57,643 nucleotides of DNA, taken from contig NZ_JAKGUE010000019.1 of assembly GCF_021568795.1 (NCBI RefSeq), positions 1-57,643 on the forward strand, written 5' to 3'. The stretch is from Dethiosulfovibrio faecalis (lineage in GTDB: Bacteria > Synergistota > Synergistia > Synergistales > Dethiosulfovibrionaceae). A model generated the notes under the pieces. The model had not been told where the DNA came from. It made no database searches and saw only the letters and a list, made by a program, of their open reading frames with translations. A program made the translations under genes and the position numbers. Positions 16,797-25,768 of this stretch are shown here, piece by piece; within the stretch, counting starts at the first letter, position 1, and each line of letters starts with the position of its first letter.

Positions 16797-19121
16797 CTAT
16801 CTATCCGAACAGTCTCTGTAGTAGTTCATCAGACATCCGGACAGGATTATATCCCTGTCCTCCTTCTCCAAAGCCGTCAGTTTTAAAATCACGGGCACTC
16901 TGTCGTGATCCCCTAGGAGAAACGCCTGAATCTCGGTAGCACCCTCTTTCATGGCCTTTCGTATTCCCGGCACGTAAAGCCAGTCCTCCGCACGGAATTT
17001 GCCCTGTTCCTCAGGCTCGACCACGTAGGGGACCATGCCCCAGTTTATGAGGTTGCTGCGATACCGTTTGGTGGCGTACTCCACCGCCACGTTGGCCTGA
17101 CCTCCCAGCATCTTCTGGGACGAAGCCGCCTGTTCCCTGGCGGAACCGTCGCCGGGCTTAACCGCGAAAACCGCCGACCCGATACCGATCCTTCCGACAT
17201 CGACATGCTCTCCCACCAGAGATAGTATCTCGGCAAGATCGTCGGACAGGGAAGTTCCGTCAGAGACAGACTTTTTGCGGCAATCCTCCAGGGCCTGAGC
17301 CACCTTGGCCCGGCCTACGAAACGGGGCTCCTTTCTGGATAGGGTGAACTCGGCCAGCTTCATCGGGTTGGAACGAAGCGACGACGTCTCGCCGGACGGT
17401 ATCAGCTCGTCGGTTGTCGTGACGGGATCGTCTATAACGGCAGCCATCAAAAGCAGCTGATCCTCTGGAAGAGGCGATATCTCCGGCCAGGGTTTGATGT
17501 TGGGACCGTAGACCAATTCTTCCTCGGGGTGGGGCCTGCCCACGCCGCGATATACCCTTTTGTCGTAGACCTCGCCGTCGAAACGATAGGGAACTGGAGT
17601 CAACCTGTCGGCAAACGCCGTTCCGGGGGTCAGGACTCCGCCGTTTGCCGCCGTGGCGGCTATGGATCGGGCATCCATCAGGGCGACGGCGGAGAGCTGC
17701 CCATCTCCGGGTTTGGATCCCTCACGGTTAGGGAAGTTTCTGGTCGTGTGACGAACGCTGAAGCCTCTGTGACATGGCGTATCTCCCGCTCCGAAACAGG
17801 GTCCGCAAAAGGCTGTCTTCACTATGGCACCGGCGGCCATGAGCTTTCCGATGGAACCGTTCGCCACCAGCTCCATGTTTACCGGCTGGCTGGCCGGGTA
17901 GACGCTCAGAGAGAACTTACCGGCCCCGGTGTCGGCCCCGTCCAGTATCTGAGAGGCGGCGACGACGTTCTCGAAGGTTCCTCCGGAGCACCCCGCGATG
18001 ATCCCCTGATCCACGGTGAAACGACCGTCCACAAGCTTATCCACGAGCCCCAACCTCAGCGAGCTGTTCTCCATCACCCTGGCGGTCTCCGTCTCGACGG
18101 CCTCTATCATATCCACGGGGTTCTCGACGAACTCTCTTATGGTGACGGCGTTGCTCGGGTGATAAGGCAGGGCTATCATCGGTTCCACCTTGTCCAGATC
18201 CACCACCACGGCTCCGTCGTAGAGGGCCACGTCGTCCGGATCGATCCTTTTATAGGCTTCGGGACGACCATGGAGGCAGTAGAACTCCTTTATGGCCTCG
18301 TCGGTACGCCAGATGGAGCTCCAACAGGCGGTCTCGGTGGTCATGACGTCGATACCCAGCCTAAAATCGACGCTCAGAGAACCGATGCCGGGCCCGACGA
18401 ACTCCATGGCCTTGTTCTTTACGAAGCCGTTCTCGAAGACCGCTCCTATGATGGCAAGGGCGACGTCCTGAGGTCCCACTCCCGGCCTGGGAGCGCCTTT
18501 CAGATATATACACACCACGCCTGGCCGGGCCATGTCGTAGGTCCGACCTAAAAGCTGCTTGACAAGCTCCGGCCCGCCTTCGCCTACGGCTAGAGTCCCG
18601 AGGGCTCCGTAACGGGTGTGGCTGTCGGTCCCTAGGATCATGGCCCCGCTCTCGGCCATCATCTCCCTCATGTACTGATGGATCACCGCCACGTGGGCCG
18701 GGACGTACTCGCCTCCGAACTTTCTGCAAGCGGAGAGGCCGAAAACGTGATCGTCCTCGTTGATGGTCCCCCCCACGGCGCACAGGCTGTTGTGGCAGTT
18801 GGTAAGAACGTAGGGAACGGGAAACTCGGTCAGTCCGCAGGCTATGGCGGTCTGAACCACCCCCACGTAGGTGATGTCGTGAGAGGTCAGCTTGTCGAAG
18901 CGAAGCCGCAGACCGCCCTTTCCACCGCTAGTGTCGTGAGAATCGATGATGCCGTAAGACATGGTCCCGACTCCCGGCACGGTAGGCAGAGCTTTCGCAT
19001 CAGGCGTCAGCCCCGCCTTCGACATGAGGCCCTCCATCTCTGCCTTCCCGACCTTTTCCGACCTCTCGCAAAGCACATCGCCGTTGAAAAGATATACCGG
19101 CCTATCCACCAGGGAAATCAA
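16797..19121 (-). CDS. Aconitase-family hydratase (YbhJ-like)
   Basis: A 774-residue iron-sulfur hydro-lyase-like protein. It has the aconitase order: large catalytic region, then a C-terminal swivel domain (from about residue 600, ending in RSNLINWGMVPYVV). Cluster-ligand cysteines are visible in IIAGCSGGTFENV and in AFCGPCFGAGD; ILGTDSHTRYGALG and TNCHNSL carry conserved substrate residues. The overall pattern fits the divergent YbhJ branch better than housekeeping AcnA/AcnB or LeuC, whose substrate is not established. TTG 19121 is chosen because GGAAGGAG lies about ten bases upstream. It could act on citrate or on another tricarboxylic or hydroxy acid. It is convergent with the LysR gene. 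Confidence 0.82.
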   Translation of the reverse strand: MISLVDRPVYLFNGDVLCERSEKVGKAEMEGLMSKAGLTPDAKALPTVPGVGTMSYGIIDSHDTSGGKGGLRLRFDKLTSHDITYVGVVQTAIACGLTEFPVPYVLTNCHNSLCAVGGTINEDDHVFGLSACRKFGGEYVPAHVAVIHQYMREMMAESGAMILGTDSHTRYGALGTLAVGEGGPELVKQLLGRTYDMARPGVVCIYLKGAPRPGVGPQDVALAIIGAVFENGFVKNKAMEFVGPGIGSLSVDFRLGIDVMTTETACWSSIWRTDEAIKEFYCLHGRPEAYKRIDPDDVALYDGAVVVDLDKVEPMIALPYHPSNAVTIREFVENPVDMIEAVETETARVMENSSLRLGLVDKLVDGRFTVDQGIIAGCSGGTFENVVAASQILDGADTGAGKFSLSVYPASQPVNMELVANGSIGKLMAAGAIVKTAFCGPCFGAGDTPCHRGFSVRHTTRNFPNREGSKPGDGQLSAVALMDARSIAATAANGGVLTPGTAFADRLTPVPYRFDGEVYDKRVYRGVGRPHPEEELVYGPNIKPWPEISPLPEDQLLLMAAVIDDPVTTTDELIPSGETSSLRSNPMKLAEFTLSRKEPRFVGRAKVAQALEDCRKKSVSDGTSLSDDLAEILSLVGEHVDVGRIGIGSAVFAVKPGDGSAREQAASSQKMLGGQANVAVEYATKRYRSNLINWGMVPYVVEPEEQGKFRAEDWLYVPGIRKAMKEGATEIQAFLLGDHDRVPVILKLTALEKEDRDIILSGCLMNYYRDCSDR

Positions 19122-19230
19122 AATGCTCCAGCTCCTTCCGGGAATTGTCTGTCTTCCTAATTTCAGTATATCCCCTGCAAGCCATCACATCTAATGCCGT
19201 ATTCTCATGCCGATCGATGCAAAAAAGTTA

Positions 19231-21234
19231 TTACTCCGTCCGAGCCAGGGCTTTTTTATCCCGGGCCTCTATGCTGTATTTGCCGAGCTCCGACCTCATA
19301 GCCTGGGAGAGCTCTCCCAGAACTTCGGAGAGATCTACCAACTTTTCGACTCCACCGGCGAGGACCTTGATGTCCTCCTCCACCGAGGCGGCGTCCTCTC
19401 TGTTTCGGGAGATCCCGACGGTAAGCTTGTCAACCGAGAGGGCTATCTCCCTGGTTCCGGCCGACTGCTCCTCGGTGGTGGCTGCGACGTTACGGATCTG
19501 GGCGGATATTTCCTCGACGGCGGAGAGCACCGAGGTTATATTCCGCCTCATCTTATCGCTCTCTTCTATGCCGCCTCCTGCCACCTCTTTGCCTCCCTCT
19601 GCCTCCTCCACTGCGTTGACCGTTTTCTCCTTCATCTCCGATGCCAAATCGCCGATCTCCGACGCGGCAAGGTTGCTTTCCTCCGCGAGCTTTCTAACCT
19701 CTTCCGCCACGACGGCGAATCCCCTTCCTGCATCTCCGGCTCTGGCGGCCTCTATGGCCGCGTTAAGGGCCAGCAGGTTGGTCTGATCCGCTATCCCCGA
19801 GATCCTGCCGACTATATCGCCGATCTTCTCCGCCGTACCTCTGAGATCGGACACGGAGGCGGAGATGCCCTCGAAGGACGACGCCATCTCCCCTATCCTG
19901 TCGGCGGCGGAGGATATGGCCCGTTCAGCCGAGAGAGCCTCCTCCTTGAGCCCCGATGCCTTCTCCGACACCTCCTGGGACGCCCTGGCTGTTTCCTGGA
20001 TTCCCGAGACTATCTCCTCCATGCCGGCGTTGACGCCCTCTATGGCCCTGGCGCTTTCCCCTGCCTCCTCGGTCATCCTGGCGGACTTCTCACCGAGAGT
20101 CCTGGAGATCTCCTCGTTTTTCCCCGCCGTATCTCCGAGGGAAGCCGATCCATCGTCCAGACGAACTCCGTATTCCTTGAGCTTGGAGAAAAACTCCCTT
20201 AGACCGGAGATCATGTCGTCTATGGCGTTCGAGACCTGAGAGATCTCGTCTGCTCCATCTCTGTGAGCCCTTACCGTTAGATCTCCCTCGCCGGCCCTTA
20301 CCGAGACGTCTCTAAGCCTCTCCATCGGACCGAGTATCCCCCGATTCATCAGGAAAACGAAGACGAGAAGAATGGTGATAAGCAGAAGCCCCACCATCAC
20401 CGATCTCAGGGCCATGGCACCAAGAGGCCTAAGCAGGACTTCTTCCGAGACGGTGAAGATCAGACGCCATCCGGTGGACAAAGGCATATGGAAGGCTATC
20501 AGCCTGTCGTCGCCGTCTTTCAAAAAGGCGACCCCTCCATCGTCGGACCGAGAGGAGGAAAGACTCTCGAACATATTGACCTCGTCCGCATCTTCTCCGT
20601 CCGGGTGAACCAGGGGAACTCCGTCCCCATCCACCAGATATCCGGTTCCGGCGCTGCCTATCTTCTGCCCTAGCACCATGGAGACCAAAGCGGAGACGTC
20701 CACATCGGCGCCTACCACTCCGACCAGATCCCCCTCCGAGTCGTACGCCGGACAGGCCACGGTGATGACCCTCTTTCCCGACTTAACGTCCTCGAACGGA
20801 GAGGTAAAGATCGTTCCCCCCGTCTCGACTGCTCTCCTATACCAGGGTTCTTCGGTAGGATCGAAGCCGGAAGGAGGCATCCAGCCGGTGCCGTCGGAAA
20901 AACGGCTATTGGGAAAACCGACGTATATATCCAGATAACCGTCCTCCAGGTTGTTCTCCGTCAAGGTCTCCATGTAGCCTATGAGGATCCCCTCGGTGGT
21001 CCCGTAGTCCTCCCACAGATAGGCCACGTTGGAGGCGATGTTCCTCACCATCTGACCTCGACTCTGCATCCAGTTCTCTATGGAGATCCGACCGAAGGTG
21101 GATTCTTTCCTCCCCGATTCTATAAGCTGATCCATCAATATCCGCCTGGCTCCCCAAAAAGACAGCCCCCCCATCACGACCACTGCCAAGAGCACTCCAA
21201 CCGCGAGAGTGTAGAGACGTCCTCGAACGGTCAT
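19231..21234 (-). CDS. Methyl-accepting chemotaxis protein with dCache sensor
   Basis: A 667-residue chemoreceptor. TM1 at about residues 8-30, a periplasmic dCache_1 domain (with [28 protein letters not shown] and [16 protein letters not shown]), TM2 near 285-305, HAMP, then a long cytoplasmic hairpin. Its tip shows [20 protein letters not shown], where CheA and CheW bind. No CheR-docking pentapeptide is seen at the C-terminus (ends KKALARTE). The dCache motifs resemble amino-acid sensors, but the ligand is not certain. Many tandem Glu/Ala-rich segments mark likely methylation sites. It is monocistronic, with a start at ATG 21234 after GGGGGG. Confidence 0.95.
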   Translation of the reverse strand: MTVRGRLYTLAVGVLLAVVVMGGLSFWGARRILMDQLIESGRKESTFGRISIENWMQSRGQMVRNIASNVAYLWEDYGTTEGILIGYMETLTENNLEDGYLDIYVGFPNSRFSDGTGWMPPSGFDPTEEPWYRRAVETGGTIFTSPFEDVKSGKRVITVACPAYDSEGDLVGVVGADVDVSALVSMVLGQKIGSAGTGYLVDGDGVPLVHPDGEDADEVNMFESLSSSRSDDGGVAFLKDGDDRLIAFHMPLSTGWRLIFTVSEEVLLRPLGAMALRSVMVGLLLITILLVFVFLMNRGILGPMERLRDVSVRAGEGDLTVRAHRDGADEISQVSNAIDDMISGLREFFSKLKEYGVRLDDGSASLGDTAGKNEEISRTLGEKSARMTEEAGESARAIEGVNAGMEEIVSGIQETARASQEVSEKASGLKEEALSAERAISSAADRIGEMASSFEGISASVSDLRGTAEKIGDIVGRISGIADQTNLLALNAAIEAARAGDAGRGFAVVAEEVRKLAEESNLAASEIGDLASEMKEKTVNAVEEAEGGKEVAGGGIEESDKMRRNITSVLSAVEEISAQIRNVAATTEEQSAGTREIALSVDKLTVGISRNREDAASVEEDIKVLAGGVEKLVDLSEVLGELSQAMRSELGKYSIEARDKKALARTE

Positions 21235-21363
21235 AAGCCATCCCCCCCAATGAATTTTAAAAATTTCGCCTTATAAGTATACCCTCAAAAGAAAGAATTC
21301 CAAGGCAAAAAATAAACAAAGAAAATTCTTTAGATTATTATGATCCGCCGATCCTACGATATA

Positions 21364-21407
21364 AAAAGTCCCCGGTCCTCTCCAAAAGGAGACGACCGGG
21401 GACTTTT
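21364..21407 (-). terminator. Strong bidirectional terminator
   Basis: AAAAGTCCCCGGTC (21364-21377) pairs perfectly with GACCGGGGACTTTT (21394-21407), with further pairing TCTCC/GGAGA inside. It lies after the DUF819 gene on the minus strand and isolates it from the chemoreceptor gene. Confidence 0.85.
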
Positions 21408-21430
21408 ATAGATCGAGATGTCGTTGTTTT

Positions 21431-22591
21431 CTACAGTATGGACAAAATCTTTCCTACAATAAGTCCACCGCCTGTTCCTACCACGTAGCCCATCATGGCC
21501 ATGAGGACTCCGATCGGGACAAGGGCGTCGCTGTAGGCAGCGGCCAATATCGGAGCGGAGGCCACCCCTCCGATGTTGGCCAGACTCGCCACACCGCAGG
21601 TGAACAGGTCGAGCTTGAAGAGCTTGGCTATTATCGCCAAGGTTATGGCATGAATGCCGAGTATGACGAATCCGGCGAGTATATACATGGGGGCCTCGGT
21701 GAGCTCGGCAAAGTTGGCCCTGGATGCGATGAGACCGACGATCATGTAAAGCATGGTGTTGGCCATCTGAGAAGCACCGGGAAGACCGTACATGGGGGTC
21801 ATGGCGCAGAGCACGCCTATCACCGTAGCCAGAAGCACCGTCCAGGTGGTACCGGACATGAAGGCCGATTTCGGAAGGAAACCGGAAGCCCAGTGACAGA
21901 CGGCGGATACGGCCAAAGCGGCGCCGAGGAGAAAGATCATGTCGCTGAAGGTGGTCTCCTTGCGCAGACTTTCGTGATGCTTGGAGAGCTCGGCTCCCAC
22001 CTGATCGATGGCGCTAGTGTCAGATTTGGTCCACTTGTTGAACTTCATAGCGTAGGGGACCATGCCCAGAAGGACCATGACCCAGATCGAGTAGTCGATG
22101 GAGTCGATAAGAAGCGTGTAGCCCATATCGGCGTCGGCTATGCTCAAGGCTCCCTGGATGGCCACCATGTTGCCGGTACCACCCATCCAGCTTCCGCAGA
22201 GGGCGGCAAAGGCTCTCCAGCTATCGGCGGGCAGGTTGCTCTTGAAAAGCAGATACATGACGACGAAACCGAAAGCTATGCTTGTGGAGGCGGCGAAAAA
22301 GCCTAGCAACATCTTCGGCCCCAGTTTCATGATCTTCCTCAAATCGCAACGAAGGAGCATGAGGAAGATCATCGCAGGAAGCAGATTGCCCTTTACTCCC
22401 TTGTAAACCGCGTTGACGCTGTCCGTCTTGCTCCAAAAACCGAAGGTGGAGAAAAGCATACACACGAAATAGATAAGGACGACCGCAGGAACGTACTCGA
22501 AAAATTTCCCCTTCGAATGCCGCTCCGCCAAAACCACTAGCCCCGCAAAAAACAGGATAAAAGCCAGATAAGAAAAACCGTTGGTGATCAC
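21431..22591 (-). CDS. DUF819-family membrane protein
   Basis: A 386-residue protein with about ten to eleven hydrophobic segments and typical DUF819 stretches: GNLLPAMIFLMLLRCDLRKI, CGSWMGGTGNMVAIQ and the glycine-rich C-terminal GYVVGTGGGLIVGKIL. The family is thought to be a permease, but its substrate is not established. Here it is 42 bases downstream of a dipeptide epimerase and probably co-transcribed with it, suggesting transport of small (murein-derived or dietary) peptides or amino acids. GTG 22591 is the start, behind GAGGAGGG. A terminator follows. Confidence 0.88.
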   Translation of the reverse strand: MITNGFSYLAFILFFAGLVVLAERHSKGKFFEYVPAVVLIYFVCMLFSTFGFWSKTDSVNAVYKGVKGNLLPAMIFLMLLRCDLRKIMKLGPKMLLGFFAASTSIAFGFVVMYLLFKSNLPADSWRAFAALCGSWMGGTGNMVAIQGALSIADADMGYTLLIDSIDYSIWVMVLLGMVPYAMKFNKWTKSDTSAIDQVGAELSKHHESLRKETTFSDMIFLLGAALAVSAVCHWASGFLPKSAFMSGTTWTVLLATVIGVLCAMTPMYGLPGASQMANTMLYMIVGLIASRANFAELTEAPMYILAGFVILGIHAITLAIIAKLFKLDLFTCGVASLANIGGVASAPILAAAYSDALVPIGVLMAMMGYVVGTGGGLIVGKILSIL

Positions 22592-22633
22592 GTAATTCCC
22601 TCCTCTTAGATTAAAATAGGGCCTAGGCCCGTA

Positions 22634-23722
22634 TCAATGCCACTTTATTTCGTCGAAGGACATCACTCCCAGACCGGGAGCGTCGGACACCCTGATATCC
22701 GGTCCCTTGAAGTCCGCCCCACCCACTATGGGATCGGAGGCACAGAGCAGAGGACCGTCTATGTCTATCCTCGTTATCGCCCCATAAGCCGCCGCCAGAT
22801 GCACCGCCGCGGAGGCGCATATTTTCCCCTCCAGCATGCTTCCCAGCATGACCTGGGCCCCGAATATCTCCGATACAGCCACTATCCGCCTGGCCTCGGC
22901 TATTCCACCGCACTTCATAAGCTTTATGTTGACCATGTCCGCCGCCTTGCGACGGAAGATCTCCAGGGCGTCCGAGGCGCTCCATATGCTCTCGTCGGCC
23001 ACGACGGGGATGGACGTATGGGCAGTGACGTAGGCCATCCCGTCCAGGTCTTTGGCTTTAACCGGCTGTTCCACCAGTTCCAGACCGAAACCGGCTTTCT
23101 CCATCCGATCGAGAATATTCACCGCCTCGGTCGGGGTCCAACCCTGGTTGGCGTCTATCCTTATTTCAACGTCCTGTCCGATTGCCTCTCTTATTGCCTT
23201 GAGGCGGTCGAAGTCCTTGGAAGACTCCTTCCCGACCTTTATCTTGATCACCTTGTAGCCGCTCTCCACGGCGTTCAAGGCATCCTGGGCCATCTCGTCC
23301 GGCTCGTTTACGCTAACCGTGACGTCGGTCTCGATCGATTCTCTACTACCTCCGAAAAGCCTGTAGAGAGGGGAACCGATCGACTGGGCCCAAAGATCGT
23401 GAAGGGCAATGTCGAGGGCTGCCTTGGCGCTGGTGTTGCCTACCATGCAGCTCTGAAGAACCTTTAAGTTCCCCTCAAGGTCCTCTCCGTCGCGCCCCAG
23501 CAAAGTCGGCCTTATATGGTCGTCGATGGCTCCAAGGATGGCTCCTGTCGTGTCGCCCGTTATGGCTCCCGTCGGGGGGGCCTCGCCGTAACCGACGACA
23601 CCCGAATCGGTCTCTACCGCTACTATGACGTCTCTGACCGCATCGACGGACCTTACCGCCGTCTTAAAAGGTTTTTTGAGGGGGACCGATATGGTCCCTG
23701 TTTTAACTCCGGTTATCCTCAC
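22634..23722 (-). CDS. Dipeptide epimerase (L-Ala-D/L-Glu epimerase-like, enolase superfamily)
   Basis: A 362-residue enolase-superfamily enzyme of the muconate-lactonising/epimerase branch. An N-terminal capping domain precedes the barrel, with a KIKVGK lysine motif (K-x-K, about residue 160), metal ligands in RIDANQGW, LVEQPV and VVADESIW, and a second catalytic lysine in VNIKLMKCGG. These fit dipeptide epimerases such as YkfB/YcjG. It would epimerise the second residue of dipeptides such as L-Ala-D-Glu from peptidoglycan, making them digestible. GTG 23722 follows GGAGGAG. The DUF819 permease is immediately downstream. Exact dipeptide specificity needs biochemical data. Confidence 0.88.
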   Translation of the reverse strand: MRITGVKTGTISVPLKKPFKTAVRSVDAVRDVIVAVETDSGVVGYGEAPPTGAITGDTTGAILGAIDDHIRPTLLGRDGEDLEGNLKVLQSCMVGNTSAKAALDIALHDLWAQSIGSPLYRLFGGSRESIETDVTVSVNEPDEMAQDALNAVESGYKVIKIKVGKESSKDFDRLKAIREAIGQDVEIRIDANQGWTPTEAVNILDRMEKAGFGLELVEQPVKAKDLDGMAYVTAHTSIPVVADESIWSASDALEIFRRKAADMVNIKLMKCGGIAEARRIVAVSEIFGAQVMLGSMLEGKICASAAVHLAAAYGAITRIDIDGPLLCASDPIVGGADFKGPDIRVSDAPGLGVMSFDEIKWH

Positions 23723-23756
23723 CTGATCATCTCCTCCGATCTCGTTTAAAACAAAA

Positions 23757-23792
23757 AGCGGACACGGACCTCGCTAGAGGTCTATGTCCGCT
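23757..23792 (-). terminator. Terminator/leader hairpin between DUF3870 and the epimerase
   Basis: On the minus strand AGCGGAC...GACCTC pairs with GAGGTC...GTCCGCT around a short loop and is followed by TTTTTGTTTT. It follows the DUF3870 gene by about 75 bases and lies 35 bases before the epimerase start, so it is either the DUF3870 terminator or an attenuator for the epimerase-DUF819 pair. Confidence 0.65.
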
Positions 23793-23867
23793 GGATTTCG
23801 CCTTCCTCGCTGACCGGGAACACCGATCAGGCCGACAGGCAAAGCAGCTATTTAGTTGTCTTTCGCT

Positions 23868-24161
23868 TTACCTGAACGCGGCTACGAATTTCTTCACCGC
23901 ATCCCTGTAGGCCACGGCTATGGCCTTCTGAGATGACCCCAGATATCTTTTCCTCACCGCCTCGAGAAGCCCCTCGTCCACGGCCGCCAGAGATCTGCCT
24001 AGGAACAGGTCTCTCAAAAACCTGTTGGTCAAGGACAGGGTAAAGGAGGCCTCCATGTCGAGTATCTCCCCCGTATCGAGATCGGCGATGAAGGTGATGA
24101 AGAAATGAGAGTAAGTATGGGTAATCGGGTTATCGCTGGCGCTCCTAGCGTTGCCTATCAC
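23868..24161 (-). CDS. DUF3870-family protein, N-terminus uncertain
   Basis: A 97-residue frame with the whole DUF3870 signature: IGNARSASDNPITHTYSHFF, TGEILDMEASFTLSLTN, FLRDLFLGRSL and RRYLGSSQKAIAVAYRDAV. The function of the family is unknown. Family members begin some ten residues earlier, and codons for CDYPVC do precede the GTG at 24161, but that extension holds no ATG, GTG or TTG. An ATG at 24199 in another frame (MGVATWG) would join perfectly if one G were added to the GGGG run near 24180. So either the GTG 24161 start is used without a clear ribosome site, or a one-base frameshift (mutation or sequencing error) is present. Confidence 0.75.
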   Translation of the reverse strand: MIGNARSASDNPITHTYSHFFITFIADLDTGEILDMEASFTLSLTNRFLRDLFLGRSLAAVDEGLLEAVRKRYLGSSQKAIAVAYRDAVKKFVAAFR

Positions 24162-24294
24162 GCATACCGGATAATCGCACCCCAGGTCGCCACCCCCATT
24201 CGTCGGATTATTATAACTCCTTCAGCTCATTATCTCAAGACCTTTCCGCGAATTCCGAGAAGCTACGACATATCCCATAGATAGTTTAGGAAGA

Positions 24295-24321
24295 TTGACA
24301 AATGCCCTCGGGGGGTATAAC
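24295..24321 (+). promoter_or_regulatory. Possible promoter of the ferredoxin-TDT operon
   Basis: A consensus TTGACA at 24295-24300 and TATAAC at 24316-24321, separated by 15 bases (short). The gap also holds GGGGGG. It is 35 bases before the ferredoxin start. Confidence 0.45.
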
Positions 24322-24355
24322 CTGAGCCGTGCATTCAACGGAAAGGATGATAAAA

Positions 24356-24751
24356 ATGCCATGGATCGATCGAAACCGCTGCACCGGATGCGGTCTCTGT
24401 GTAGATAACTGTCCCGCGGAAGCCATCTCTATAGCTGAAAACCTGGCAGTTCTAGATATGGAAAACTGCATCCGTTGCGGAAGCTGTCATGAAGTATGCC
24501 CCACCGAAAGCATTCGCCATGACAGCGAGCTGACCGACGGAGAGGTAGAAGCAAACCTACAGGAGGCGATACAGCACGCACAGTCCTGTGCCGACCTGAA
24601 GGGGAACACCCTGGAAAGCTTGGCCAGCTTGGAACGACATATCAAACACTATAAGAGGCAGAAACTGGTGGCGGAAAAGACCCTCGAACGCCTCCAACAT
24701 GTATTGGCCTATCAAAACGAGGAATACAGGGAGAAGACAGCAAGTGAATAG
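24356..24751 (+). CDS. 2x[4Fe-4S] ferredoxin with C-terminal helical tail
   Basis: A 131-residue cytoplasmic iron-sulfur protein. Two clusters are encoded by C9-x2-C12-x2-C15-x3-C19 and C38-x2-C41-x2-C44-x3-C48, the clostridial ferredoxin pattern. Unlike a simple ferredoxin (about 55-60 residues) it carries a 75-residue charged helical extension, probably a coiled coil (ERHIKHYKRQKLVAEKTLER). ATG 24356 is nine bases after AAAGGA; ATG 24347 is in frame but overlaps that site. Its stop overlaps the GTG start of a TDT-family permease, so both are made together. The tail could dock the ferredoxin on a partner; the redox partner is unknown. Confidence 0.88.
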   Translation: MPWIDRNRCTGCGLCVDNCPAEAISIAENLAVLDMENCIRCGSCHEVCPTESIRHDSELTDGEVEANLQEAIQHAQSCADLKGNTLESLASLERHIKHYKRQKLVAEKTLERLQHVLAYQNEEYREKTASE

Positions 24752-25706
24752 TATTCTTAAAGCACGAATCCGCAACTTCCCAGTCTCGTTCTTTGCCGTT
24801 TCCATGGGACTGACTGGCTGTCTCATCGCACTTCAGAAGGTCGGCCCCATACTGGGGCTACCTCTTGTCGTGGCTAAGATCCTGCTTGACGTGGCTTTAG
24901 TCGTTTTCTCTATCATCGCTATAGCTTACTCAAGCAAGATAGCGATCAATTTCTCGGCCTTCCGAGCGGACCTAAACCATCCGGTCAGGATGCACTTTCT
25001 GCCTACTTTTTCGGTGAGTCTTCTGCTTCTTGCCATAGCTACCATGGAGCCTATGCCGATACTTTCACGTTATTTCTGGACGATCGGCACTGTAGCACAC
25101 CTTGTATTGACGCTCTACACGTTGACGATCTGGCTTCAACACAGCCATTTCAAGATACATCACGCCAACCCGTCCTGGTTCATACCGATCCTGGGAAATC
25201 TGGTCGTTCCTGTGGCGGGCGCCGCACACGCTCCGGTCTTCGTGAATTGGTTTTTCCTCTGTGTCGGGCTTTTTTTCTGGGTGCTGCTCTTCGCCGTACT
25301 GCTGAATCGATTGATCTTTCACGAACCAATCCAGGACAAGTTGGTGCCAACTTTTTCCATATTAATGGCACCTCCGGCGATCGGATTTATCTCTTACGTA
25401 AAACTCACAGGGGAGATCGATCTTTTCGCCATGGGACTCTACTCGTTGGCTCTATTTCTGTTTCTAGTCGTCTGCGCACAATGGCAGCTCTTTCGGAAAA
25501 TCCGCTTTTACCTATCTTGGTGGGCCTACTCATTTCCCTTGGCGGCCCTGGATCTGGCCACCGTGCTACTCTTTCACAAGACAGGAAATCCGGCGTTGAA
25601 GACCTTCGGTTTGGCTCTTTTTTTTGGGTTGGTACTTCTGGTAGTTTTCTTGACGGCGCTTACGGCGAAGGACATGACGAAGGGGCAAATCTGCATAGAG
25701 GAATAA
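24744..25706 (+). CDS. TDT/SLAC1-family permease (TehA-like)
   Basis: A 320-residue protein with ten predicted membrane helices of the tellurite-resistance/dicarboxylate transporter (TDT) family. FPVSFFAVSMGLTG at the N-terminus is the first conserved helix, and HHANPSWFIPILGNLVVPVAG the central one. Members include TehA, SLAC1 anion channels, sulfite exporter SSU1 and malate permease Mae1. GTG 24744 is chosen because it overlaps the ferredoxin stop and follows GGGAGA by nine bases; an upstream in-frame ATG (24699) lies deep in the ferredoxin gene without a ribosome site. Anion export (sulfite, sulfide-type or organic acid) is the most likely role. A terminator follows at 25730. Confidence 0.85.
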   Translation: MNSILKARIRNFPVSFFAVSMGLTGCLIALQKVGPILGLPLVVAKILLDVALVVFSIIAIAYSSKIAINFSAFRADLNHPVRMHFLPTFSVSLLLLAIATMEPMPILSRYFWTIGTVAHLVLTLYTLTIWLQHSHFKIHHANPSWFIPILGNLVVPVAGAAHAPVFVNWFFLCVGLFFWVLLFAVLLNRLIFHEPIQDKLVPTFSILMAPPAIGFISYVKLTGEIDLFAMGLYSLALFLFLVVCAQWQLFRKIRFYLSWWAYSFPLAALDLATVLLFHKTGNPALKTFGLALFFGLVLLVVFLTALTAKDMTKGQICIEE

Positions 25707-25729
25707 CCGAACAAAGACTTGGAACGACG

Positions 25730-25759
25730 GAGGGAGCAGAGCCTAGGCTCTGCTCCCTC
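25730..25759 (+). terminator. Bidirectional terminator between convergent operons
   Basis: GAGGGAGCAGAGCC (25730-25743) pairs perfectly with GGCTCTGCTCCCTC (25746-25759). It lies between the TDT permease (+) and the TRAP permease (-) stops and can serve both. Confidence 0.85.
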
Positions 25760-25768
25760 TTGTCACTG

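Noticed and set aside
17529-18551. 340-codon plus-strand frame inside the aconitase gene
   Set aside because: Shadow of the aconitase-family coding strand; composition rich in G, H and V without domain motifs.
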